A stretch of 64,000 bases of DNA from Hawksworthiomyces lignivorus. Its lineage: Eukaryota; Ascomycota; Sordariomycetes; Ophiostomatales; Ophiostomataceae. The stretch is taken from contig NTMA01000019.1 in NCBI GenBank assembly GCA_002917075.1, forward strand, positions 372,001 through 436,000, read 5' to 3'. The notes beneath the pieces were generated by a model that had not been told where the DNA came from, did not search any database, and saw nothing but the letters and a program-made list of their open reading frames with translations. Positions 35,201 to 45,168 of this stretch are shown here, piece after piece. Within the stretch, counting starts at the first letter, position 1, and each line of letters begins with the position of its first letter. The position numbers and the translations under genes are program-made.

Positions 35201-37783
35201 ATGCATCTTCTAAATGTCCACACGAAGTCGCTTGAGGACTATCGCTACGAAACTCCACCGCCCTATGCGATCCTATCGCACACATGGGGAAGGGATCAAG
35301 ACGAAGTTTCCTTTCGCGATGTTCAAGAAAGAAGCTATGAAAAGCGGTCAACCTGGAAAAATAAAGTCCTGAGGTGCTGTAAGCAGGCTGAAACTGATGG
35401 ATACAAATACGTCTGGATCGACACCTGCTGTATTGACCAGACCAACTCCGTCGAATCGCAAGAGGCGATTGCCTCCATGTTTCGCTGGTACAGGGACGCA
35501 GCCGTATGCTACGCTTTTTTAGTAGATGTTCCACAAGGCGATACTAAACCACATGAGTCTACCTCCTATTTTTCTTCTAGTTATTGGTTCGAACGTGGCT
35601 GGACACTGCAGGAGACCTTGGCACCAAAATGCTTGCGATTCTACAACGCGGGATGGGAGTTTCTTGGCACAAAAGGTGATCTGGCAACGCCAGTTGCAAA
35701 GATCACAGGCATTCCGACGCATTTTCTTCTGTCCATCCGGGAGTTGCGCTTCGCAAGCGTAGCTCAACGCATGTCCTGGGCGGCAGGTCGAAAAACAAAG
35801 AGACCAGAGGACAGGGCGTATTGTCTGCTCGGCATCTTCGCTGTGACTATGCCACTGATATTTGGGGAAGGTGGAGACAAAGCGTTTCGGCGGCTTCAGG
35901 AGCAGATCATGAAGGATCTCGGGGATGATTCGATCTTGGCTTGGGGTCGACAACCACCGGGGTTCATACCATCTGTTGAGGCTGCAGAAATTATCCCAGG
36001 GGGAATCTTTGCAGCATCTCCATCTGATTTTGCGCACTGCCATGATATCGAGCCATTGTATAAGTCACCCAGCATAACGTCACACTCATCGGGCGTGTTT
36101 TTTGGTTCTCTACGGCTTCAAGTCACTATGGCAACAAATGACAAGGGCGAGATGTTTGGCTTGCTCGGCTGCTATGTTCAGGGGAATCCCGACGTAGTAG
36201 TTGGGATTCCTCTTGTGGAAAATCCTACAATAGAAGCAGCAGATGAATATTTTAGACCGCGTGGTCGCCACTTGCAACTCTTTTCGAAGTCTTCGTTGGG
36301 GTTTTTACTGGCAGAGTTGATCCAAATACGAATCGACAGCTCTGACCGGCCAGTCGACGGGGTGACGCGAACGCGTTGCTTAATTCAAAACTTAGTGGGG
36401 AAGGTTAAGCTCAAAGAAGTCGAGCCTGCACCATTCTTCGAAAAGGAGCGATGTCTAGTTGACATGAACAATGGTCGTATAACTGTCTTTGCACGACTTC
36501 GCCCTGAGCAAGGAGGGCAATCAGACTTTGTTCTTGTTCTCAGCGAAGCGAGCGAGTCTCCCACTAAAGTTCAAGGTTCACTCATGACCGCCTCTCGTGG
36601 GATGCCTTTAGAACATATTGCTAGCAGGTTTGCCCAGTTTAGTGATAGAGTTCTTGGAAACCGAGATGCAAACAACGGCATCCTATCCCTACACGTGAAT
36701 GTGGTAGCCGGCACCTCGCAGCTCATCACTGTCAAGATAACAGAAATACCAGGGTCTTTGAATTTACCAGTCGCATTCAATGCTACTAAGGAATTGCAAA
36801 TTCTGGGCAAAAAGGAACTGGAAGAGATGGACAGCAGAATAAAGCAAGAAATCGAAGAACGTGCAAAGTTAGCTTCTAGTTTGGCCCAATGGACTCAGCT
36901 AAGAGACACGGTGGCGCCAGAGGACAATACATTATATAGCTCTAGAAGCACTGAAGAGGCTCTCGATCTTACTTCAGTTTTTGATTCGCACATCTCGGAA
37001 GCTTCTGATATTTCGAGTGACACCTCGAATCCAGCACAGCAAGGCACAATTTCTGCGGCCATCGAGGCCAGATGTGATTCTGAAGATTTTGATGAGCCAT
37101 CCGATTTTACCTCAGCTTCAGATTTACACATCTTGGATCCTTACGATGCTTCGAGACGTACCTCGGCGCTTGCCCGACATGGACCAATACCTGCTGATGT
37201 CCAAGTGATATATGACTCTGAAGAATCTGACGAATTCTCCAGCCCTACTTCAGCATCTGGATCAAACATCTCGGACATGTCTGATACTTTGAGCGGCTTT
37301 TCTGGGCCAGCCCACCATGAGACGGTTCCTTCGTTTATCGAGACGAGACGATCGCGGTATCCACGTCAACCACCAAAACCGACAATTCATGAGAAAAACA
37401 GCGAAGCTAGTAAAGCAGGACAACCGAGCTCAAAAGTCAGGAAAAGGAAAGGGTCGCAACAAAATAGAGATAGACGATTGACAGCAAGACAAAAAGAGCT
37501 GCTGGAGTTAAAAATATTAGTTTTGCCCGACGGATCCAATGGCTACCGCAAACAGGTTTTGACCTCCTGCGGGGGTTGTGACAAACAAATACTCAATAAA
37601 TCGCCGTTATACACTAACAACGGTACATACATTCAGCGAAGGCACACATGTTGGAATCGGCAATGCCCTAGGTTCTACCAGTACCAAAATTACATGGCTC
37701 CAGTGGACAGCCGCCTAAAGTCTATCCGGCAGCAATTCGCGGCGGCCCAGGGATACTCGCAGCTCCATAAAAACTTGAGGTGA
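35201..37783 (+). CDS. HET-domain protein with triplicated acidic segment and Cys/His C-terminus
   Basis: Single-exon gene of 860 residues, ATG at 35201. The HET domain (residues about 20-165) has its three hallmark blocks: YAILSHTWG; YVWIDTCCIDQTNSVESQEA; and RGWTLQETLAPKCLRFY. These are followed by the usual RMSWAAGRKTKRPEDRAYCL and FGEGGDKAFRRLQEQI. HET proteins trigger cell death when genetically unlike hyphae fuse. The middle (about 200-560) has no recognised NACHT, ankyrin or WD repeats. Residues about 588-724 are three degenerate copies of a roughly 46-residue acidic Ser/Thr-rich unit. A basic linker follows (KVRKRKGSQQNRDRRLTARQ). The end has Cys790, Cys793, His815, Cys817 and Cys822, spaced as in a small zinc-binding module. 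Codon use is AT-richer than in neighbours, consistent with a fast-evolving or acquired gene. Confidence 0.9.
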   Translation: MHLLNVHTKSLEDYRYETPPPYAILSHTWGRDQDEVSFRDVQERSYEKRSTWKNKVLRCCKQAETDGYKYVWIDTCCIDQTNSVESQEAIASMFRWYRDAAVCYAFLVDVPQGDTKPHESTSYFSSSYWFERGWTLQETLAPKCLRFYNAGWEFLGTKGDLATPVAKITGIPTHFLLSIRELRFASVAQRMSWAAGRKTKRPEDRAYCLLGIFAVTMPLIFGEGGDKAFRRLQEQIMKDLGDDSILAWGRQPPGFIPSVEAAEIIPGGIFAASPSDFAHCHDIEPLYKSPSITSHSSGVFFGSLRLQVTMATNDKGEMFGLLGCYVQGNPDVVVGIPLVENPTIEAADEYFRPRGRHLQLFSKSSLGFLLAELIQIRIDSSDRPVDGVTRTRCLIQNLVGKVKLKEVEPAPFFEKERCLVDMNNGRITVFARLRPEQGGQSDFVLVLSEASESPTKVQGSLMTASRGMPLEHIASRFAQFSDRVLGNRDANNGILSLHVNVVAGTSQLITVKITEIPGSLNLPVAFNATKELQILGKKELEEMDSRIKQEIEERAKLASSLAQWTQLRDTVAPEDNTLYSSRSTEEALDLTSVFDSHISEASDISSDTSNPAQQGTISAAIEARCDSEDFDEPSDFTSASDLHILDPYDASRRTSALARHGPIPADVQVIYDSEESDEFSSPTSASGSNISDMSDTLSGFSGPAHHETVPSFIETRRSRYPRQPPKPTIHEKNSEASKAGQPSSKVRKRKGSQQNRDRRLTARQKELLELKILVLPDGSNGYRKQVLTSCGGCDKQILNKSPLYTNNGTYIQRRHTCWNRQCPRFYQYQNYMAPVDSRLKSIRQQFAAAQGYSQLHKNLR

Positions 37784-39437
37784 ACAAGCTACTCTTTAAC
37801 GACACCATTGCTCTTGTGCATCTCCCATGGAATTTTCTTTCAGGCCAAAGCAATTAAACAACATGGGGCCACTATGTCACAGCTAGTCTTTCTAATATAG
37901 GTTGAGATTCCTTGTGCTAATTAGTCGACAAACAAGTAAGTATGAAGCTAAATTCAAATTCAAGCATCTGACAAGGGCTATCTATCTAACTATAACCCGA
38001 GGTGTTTTCTGATTGTAGCTTGTCTGGTTCGTGATGAATCACCAGAAACGCTCAACGACTCCCTGCGATGATGAAATCCAATGACGAGCTAATAGTTCTC
38101 TCCGAGCATCCGTAGAACAGGTAGAAAGAGAAAGAGAGAGAGAGGGAGAGAGAATATAGGGGTTGGGTAGATACACAGGTAATATTCTATATATACTTTG
38201 CACCATTAAGGAATGACATGTGAAGTGTTGATTTGTCGCTCAAGTAAAATCAAAAGATAGCTATTAGAGCTTTCAGCTCTGAAAAATATCCACACGTCCC
38301 TAGTACATATCACGTAACACTACCGCCGTATATTGTTAGCAAAACGTGGTATCTAAGCACTGCTATTAATATGACAAAAGCGATTTTATGTAAGCATCAC
38401 ATAGATAAAAATCAAATAAAGAGACAAGGCCGTAGAGTTGACCTTCAAAGCCAAGTGACAGAAGGTCGCTGACGGTAACCTCACCGTGCCGTCTCGATAA
38501 GCCATTTCAAAAAACGGTCCACAGAGCCGTCGAGGATCTGTGCCGCCTATGCCGGACGCAAAGACGGTTTCTGCCCATTATCTCTTGTCTGGCTGTTCCC
38601 CCACGCAGTAAAAAGATGGAAGCAACATCAGACAACAAAGCGTTCCCGTCAAAGCGAAACACGGCAGAAGGGCAGCAGAGAGGGAGTATGCATACAGGAA
38701 ATGCTTCAGAGCACAACCCTTGGTTCTTCTGCGTCGGTGGGGGAAGATGTGAGAAAACGGTGCTCGATGCTTGTCCCCCCACCTACGTCGCAGTGCCATT
38801 GCGCACGCTCCGTATGTCGAGGTGTGTTGTACAAGACGCGGCACACGGACAAGGCAAATACGGTGAGAATATCTGTGAACAAGACCACAGTGGCGAAAGC
38901 AGAGCATCCGCCTTGTCAGAATTCTGTCCTCGTGAGCTGCGAATAATGGATGAACATGCTCCGTAACCTCGTATACGGCTATTCGTAATGCATCTATCTT
39001 CCCGTATCGTACACTTTGGCCCAGAAAGCCCCTTCTGAACGCTTTTCATTATTCCCCACATTGTTTCCAGAAACCTGCCGGCCACGGTTCCCCAGACCAA
39101 TATGCGCCCCTCTCTTTCCCTCCCGCTCCGGCCGTCTCCACCGCACTATCTTCGCCCACAGCTCTCTCGCGAGCGGTTGGGGCATCACCGCTCGCCTGGA
39201 GTATCCTTTGTACACCTCTCTCCCTCTCTCTCTATCTAAAGAACCACACCCCTCCCCCCCTGTCGACCATGCAAGATGCGCCCTCGAAGGCGTCTTGCGG
39301 TGTGCGGCGGCTCGAAGGCGACGAGCACGAGATAAGGAAGTTTGTGTTCGTAATCTGGGGTTGTCTGCCGGGGCGGGAAGGCGAGAGGTGCGCGCGCCCA
39401 CCGCTCTTGTGTCTCTAGTGTTCCTTTCTTGGCAGTC
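37784..39437. other. Convergent intergenic region, HET / EF-G2
   Basis: 1.65 kb between two stop codons, more than two 3' regions need. It contains a GA-rich microsatellite (38123-38154) and AT-rich sequence to about 38450. The part after 38500 has mixed composition and short open frames that I do not support as genes. Confidence 0.55.
38123..38154 (+). repeat. GA-rich microsatellite
   Basis: Purine tract of GAAAGAGAAA followed by GA dinucleotides with one GGG interruption, in the intergenic DNA after the HET gene. Confidence 0.75.
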
Positions 39438-42293
39438 TCACACGTCTCGCTCGCGCGAGCCCACCACACGCTCGAAGCTGTCCAGCACCATTGTGAACGA
39501 GTGCCGCCCGCCGGTCATGCTCCGCAGCCGACTGTCGTAGGCGAGCATCTCCTTGAGCGGCACCTTGGCCACGATCTCCAGCAGTCGCGTGACGCCGCGC
39601 TTCGGGTCCCGCAGCGACTGCACCGTCTCGTAGGGGTCCGGCGGCGCGTAGACCTGCGACAGGTCAATGGCGTCGGCGTCCGTGGTGGTCGTGTTGGCGG
39701 CAGAATTGCTGCTGCTGCCGCTGCTGCTGCCGCTGCCGCCGCCGCCGGCCTCGCGCACTTCGAGAATCAGGCCGCCCCGTGCGCCTGTAATGTCGCGCTG
39801 GATGGCGCCGGCGCTGTCGTCCGGACAGGCAATATGCACGTGCATGACTGGTTCCAGGACGGCTACAGTGCCCTTGGCGTGGGCGTCGCGCAGCGCGCCG
39901 CGCACGGCGTGCAGGGCGGCGTTGACAACGTGGCCGTCCGTGCCGCCGCCGCCGTAGTCCGCCGCGGCGTCCATGGCGACCGTCACCCGGCAGCCGTGCA
40001 GCGGCGAGCTGCGCCGGGGGCCGCGTGCGAGCGCGCCGTAGGCGCCGTTGAACAGCTGGCGGCTAACAATTTCGGGGTCGAAGGGCAGATGGCCCGTCTC
40101 TGACGTAAACTGGATGTGATAGATGTTGCCGTCACGCGCAAAGGTGTAGACCTGCTCAGTCTCGCTAGGTGCAGTGACGACGGCGGAATGGCTGCTGCCG
40201 CTGCCACCGCTGCCCGACGCCTCTCCCTCCTCACCAGCGCCCAGAGGCTCCACCATTGCCGTGCATGCGGCGCGGCCTGCTTTGTTGGCAACTACCCGGT
40301 CGTAGACGTAGTGGAGCGGGCCCGTCGGCGCCGTCAGGCACTCCTTGTAGTCGACCTGCACGTCGCTGAACGCCGCGCTGACTTGGTACGTCGTCTTAAG
40401 CCGGTCGATGGCGATGTCTAGGTGCAGCTGGCCCATGCCTGACAGCACAAACGTCTCGAGCTTGTCGTCCTTGCTCCAGCGTAGGCTAGGGTCTTCGCGC
40501 GCCAGCTTGTCCAGCGCATCTTCCAGCTTCTTCGTCTCGCTCGTCCCGTACGCCTCCACAGACACAAACGCCACCGCGGGGCCCACCTCGGGCGGCCGGA
40601 TCGTCATTGTGCGTAGGCTCACCAGCGGTGTCTTGTGGCTGTGGCTGGGAAGAATGTGCAGCGTGTCGCCCGTGCGCGCGGCCTTGAGGCCCGTCACGGC
40701 GCCGATCTGCCCGGGCGCCAGGTAGGGGATCTCGCCAATCTTGGCCGCCGATACCTGGGCGATGTGGAATGGCTTTTCAAAGCGGCCCAGATTGGCGTTC
40801 CACACCTGCGCGTTCTTGTGCAGCGCGCCGTGGTACACGCGCACAAACGTCAACATGCCGTGCGTGCCTGGAAACAGGTTCGGGTCGTTGACCACCTTGA
40901 ACACGGAGGCCACAGCTCCGACAGACGGGTGGCTGTGCTGCAGCGGCGCCATCTTGTTCTTCGGCGACTCTAAAACGTCTGCCAGCATGCGCTTCTCGGT
41001 GCCGAGCCGCACCTCCACGTCTGGCGCTTCCTGCGGGCTCGGTAAGTAGTCTACGACCGCGTCGAGGAGCGGCTCGACGCCAATGTTCCGCAGACTAGAA
41101 CCGGCAAACACGGGCACCACACGGCCTCGCGAAGCGCGCATCACACGCTGAAGACTTGCCTTGACGGAGTCCGCCGGTAGGTCAGCGCCGCTCTCGGAAA
41201 ATGCCTCGACGAGCTCGTCGTCATCCTCGCAGAGCCGCTCAATCAACTTGACGCGTGCCGTCTCCATCTCGTCCCAGAGCGCAGCGTTGCCGCGCAGGGC
41301 GGCGTCGGAGAGGAGCGTGCACGAGCTGCTGCCGCTGCTGCCGGATGACCCTGACCACCGCATACCTCGGCGCTGGATCACGTCGACCACTCCCACAAAG
41401 TTGTCGTCCTTGTCCCACAGCGGCAGCTGGCAGACAAGGGGCCAAGCATTGAGTCTTGACGCAATGTCGAGGACAGACCGCTTGAACGAGGCCCCGTCAC
41501 GGTCGAGCTTGTTGACATACACGATGCGTGGAATGTCATACTTTTGCGCAGACGCCCATACACGCTCAGTATGGGCCTCGACGCCTTTGACGGCGTCAAT
41601 AATGCACACCGCACCATCTAGCACAGGCAAGCAGCGGTCGACCTCAAACCGAAAGTCTTGATGGCCTGGCGTATCTATGAGATTGATAGTCTTGGGCTGA
41701 ACGCCATCCGCCAGATGCTGTCTTGGTGGCCAGTTGAAGCTGATGGCTGCTGACTGGATTGTGATGCCTCTTGACCGCTCCATGGGCAAGAAGTCGGTGA
41801 TGGTGTCTCCATGGTCGACATCTGGAACGTTAGCTGCTAGAGAACTTGAGAGCTGTCTATTTCTAGACACGAGATAGAGGGCAAAAAAAAATATTTTTAA
41901 AATATAATAACATAAAGCAAAATAAAGCAGAATAGATCACGAATTTATATCAACATACTGCCAAGATGTCTTGTCACGCCGCTGTAATAGAGCATTCGCT
42001 CTGTTGTGGTCGTCTTGCCCTGTAAACGTTTCCGTTAGCAGAGATACATCCCTAATTTCTCAAGAGATCATCTGAAGAAAAGCACCACCAACCGCATCTA
42101 CATGGGCAATGATTCCAACATTGCGAATATCCTCGATCTTGGCATCATAGTAAGTCGGGGCATTGGAGTGGGCCGCTCTGATGAACTTCACGCCCAAGCT
42201 CCAGCTGGAGCTCGCCCTCTTCCTCAGAGGCAGCTGTGCAAACAGTCGAATGTGCCCATGGCAACACCGAGCAGCTTCTAGATATATTGTCAT
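39438..42293 (-). CDS. MEF2: Mitochondrial elongation factor G2 (ribosome-releasing factor 2), three exons
   Basis: Translational GTPase that, with the mitochondrial ribosome recycling factor, splits post-termination ribosomes. Exons 42093-42293, 41959-42019 and 39438-41821 give 881 residues. Intron 1 falls exactly between Ala and Gly of the P-loop (HVDA/GKTTTTERM). Both introns have CTAAC branch sites. The remaining G motifs follow: RGITIQSAAISF (switch I), DTPGHQDF and NKLDRDG. The C-terminal domains include GPLHYVYDRV and a domain-V stretch near MLAYDSRLRSMTGGRHSFTM. The N-terminus is rich in Arg and Ala with one acidic residue in the first 40, fitting a mitochondrial presequence. A Ser/Gly insert (SGSSGSSGSSS) interrupts the G domain. 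Placement in the EF-G2 rather than EF-G1 branch rests on overall resemblance and length (yeast Mef2 is about 820). Confidence 0.93.
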
Positions 42294-43020
42294 AACACCA
42301 GCTGAGTCTCACAAAGCAAGAATTCTATAGAAATTCCCGAATTGCACTCTCTGGAGAGCACAGCATTAGACGTCATCAGTTTCGCCGGGTGAAAGTGAAA
42401 GCTTTAGCTTCAAAGATCTGCTCCTCCCCAATTGGGACAATCACCTGACCTGCCACAAAGAAGTAGAGCTAACCCGTTTAAGCCACAACTAGTGGTCCAT
42501 GCTTCTAACCGCTTACGTCGCTTTCACCCACTTTCCCACCTCGTGCCACAATTCGCCAGCTCTCAGCCACTTTTCAACCGAATCCATCCAATTCATCCTC
42601 CTTGTCTCTCTCACCAGTCAGCAAGCACCGCTGCCTCCGACCTTGCGCACGCTGCGTCTGCTAACGAATAGAGAAGCCTAGACCTGCATCTGCATCGTCC
42701 GAACACGAGCAACATCAGCGTCGCAAAACATAATTCCAAAGAAAAAAAAAAGAGGCTTCTTGTTTCGCTGTTAGTCGAGCTGGGGCCTGTGTGCTCCCCA
42801 TATTATCGACACACACTCACGGAACAGAGAGACAGGCCAATTTCCACTGCTTCGTGTTATCAGCTTCGTTGATGTCATTGCTGCTGCTGCTGCATTGAAG
42901 CAATTCCTCTTTTTGTCCCCTCCATCTGCCAATTGTCAAAGATCACACGACCACAAAGCTCCTCTTCCTCTTCCTCTCTCTCTTGCGCGCACCAGCCCAG
43001 CCCCCCATCTTCTGCCCACA
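42294..43020. other. Divergent promoter, EF-G2 / VPS17
   Basis: 727 bp between start codons. The VPS17 side (42880-43010) is pyrimidine-rich with a short TGC run near 42879-42893, fitting a leader. Nothing else is seen. Confidence 0.6.
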
Positions 43021-45102
43021 ATGGACTACAGCGCTTCCTACCAAGATTCAGATCACGCCGGCGGCTCCCCGTGGGGGTCGCCGGAGACCTCGCCCCAGCA
43101 CAACCGCGCCACCTTTGGCTCCATTGCCGATCCGTCACAGTCGCCGTACCAGCGGCCGTTTACGGCGTCTAGCAGCGGCCTCAGCAGCGACCGCGAGGAG
43201 ATCATCGGCAGCGGCGGCTTTGGCGCCGCCAGCGAGCACGACTACCGCCGCCCCGGCACCGCCAGCAGCACCGTGTCGAGCTCGCAGGCGCGGACCGACG
43301 AGGACGCCTCCGACACTGCCGCCGGCGCAGGAGACCCGCAGCAGGCCTACCAGTACGACCAGCAGCAGCAGCAGCAGCAGGCGCCCCTCCCGCCACAGCC
43401 GAGCGACCCGTCAAGGCTATCGGGTGAGACGGCGGTCACCGGCCAGCAGCCGGACGAGGCGGCCGCCGCACCCCAGCGGCCGCCCCAGCCGCTCTACAAG
43501 CTGCAGGCGAAGATCACGGCGCTGGAGAGATCAGGCCGAAAGGACCCCATCTTGCGGTTTGACGTTCACGTATGCTAATTTTCGCCTCTCATGGGCCCAA
43601 TCTTGCTCTATGGCTCAGCGAATTGCGAGGCGCTAACACTTATTTTTTTACACCAGACAAATATCCCCCGGTTCCGAACAACCCAATACCGCGATGTGCG
43701 CCGCCTACATTCCGAGTTTGAGAAGCTGGCCGAGCACCTGATCTCGGCCAACCCAGAGGCCCTCGTGCCGGCCGTGCCGGGCCCTGTGACGTCGGCCGGC
43801 GCCGGCACCGAGGAGGACGAGGCCCGGGTCAAGGCGCAGATGCAGCGCTGGTTCAACACTGTGTGCAGCAACGAGGTGCTGATGCACGACGACGAGATGG
43901 TGCTGTTCGTCGAGAGCGACTTCGGCTACAGCCCCATGGTCAAAAAGAAGCAGCCCGCCACAGGCGTGCGCCGCAAGATCCTCAAGCAGTTCGCGCCGCC
44001 CGCCGACGACACCCCCGAGCTGCAGCAGGCCCGCCCCACTGTCAAGCTCTTTTACCTGGGAACCATGGACGCCTGCCACAAGGTGGACAAGCTAGTCAAG
44101 GCGCGGAGAGGTGAGCAGGACCCTTACGAAACTACGGCCCTTGTTGGTTATCGTGCAAACTGGCTAATCTGTTTTTTTTTTTTTTAATCTACAGGACTAG
44201 GCCTCGCCGAGTCTGATTTTGGCGTCAAACTGGGCGCCATGAACGTGCAGGAGCCGCACCAGGGGCTGGCCAACGCGTACCGCAAGCTGGGCAAGGTCAT
44301 CCAGACGGCCGGCGACTACCAGGCGGCGCAGGCGACGGCCGAGGCAACGACCGTCGGCGACCCCTTCGAGTACCACTCGTCGGACGCGCTCATCTTCAAG
44401 GAGACGCTGACGAACCGCCAGCTGCTGCTGCGCGAGCTGCTGCAGGCCCAGGAGACGACCCGCAGCCGCCTCAACGCGGCCGACCGCCTCAAGGGCAGCT
44501 CCAACGTGCGCCGCGAAAAGGTCGACGAGGCCATCACCGCGCTCGCCGACGCCCGCAGCCACGAGGCCGAGCTGATCCAGAAGACGACCCGCGTCACCCA
44601 CCGCCTCGTCCTCGAGCGCCGCGCCTGGTTCGCCCGCACCGCCGCCGACCTGCGCCTCAGCATCCGCGAGCTCGTCCTGCGCGAGATCGAGGCCGAGCGC
44701 CGCACTCTGTCCCTGCTCGAGAGCGTCCGCGCCGACATCCGCGCCATTGACGGCTCCGGCGGCCTCAGCCGCCTCGGCCGCGAGGCCCACCCCCCCGTCG
44801 CCATCCGCCGCACCAGCCTCGCCGCCAGCCAGGGTCCCAAGGGCGACGCCTGGAGCGGCGTGCCCCGCCGCTCCGACGCCGTCCTCAGCCGCAGCGGCAG
44901 CGCCGCCGGAAGCGGCAGCGGTGCCGCCGGAGACGAGAGCAGCGCCGCCGCCGGTGGCCCCAGCGGCGTGCCGGGCGAGGAGTATGATCCCGGCTCCGGC
45001 ATGCTGCGCCCCAACATCCCCGGCGTGATCAGCGAAGAGGAGGACGACGACCGGGTAGACGCGCGCAACGCCGCCAGCCGGCTGGCTACGAGCACGTTCT
45101 GA
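43021..45102 (+). CDS. VPS17: Retromer sorting nexin Vps17, three exons
   Basis: PX-BAR sorting nexin that pairs with Vps5 to form the membrane-bending half of retromer, returning cargo from endosomes to the Golgi. Exons 43021-43569, 43657-44110 and 44195-45102 give 636 residues; introns are 87 and 84 bp and all joins keep frame. The N-terminus (MDYSASYQDSDHAGGSPWGS) is the form seen in filamentous-fungal Vps17. A Gln run lies near residue 118. The PX domain (about 158-300) reads LYKLQAKITALERSGRKDPI, then across intron 1 RFDVHTNIPRFRTTQYRD. The BAR domain (about 335-560) is long helix, with GLANAYRKLGKVIQTAGDY and RAWFARTAADLRLSIRELVL. The tail is Gly/Ser-rich. A strongly G-rich stretch begins at the stop codon. 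Confidence 0.95.
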
Positions 45103-45168
45103 GGGAGGCGGGGGGAGAGAGGCGGGGGGGGGGAGGAGGGGGAGGGAGGAGGGGCGGCGCGGGGAAGG
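45101..45168 (+). repeat. G-rich tract after the VPS17 stop (possible G-quadruplex)
   Basis: About 68 bases composed almost only of G with some A and C, containing more than six runs of three or more G including a run of ten. It is on the sense strand, so the VPS17 3' untranslated RNA could fold into a quadruplex. Confidence 0.75.

Noticed and set aside
38616..38966. 116-codon plus-strand frame in the HET/EF-G2 gap
   Set aside because: Begins with ATG but has random composition, overlaps frames on both strands and has no splice partner or recognised motif.
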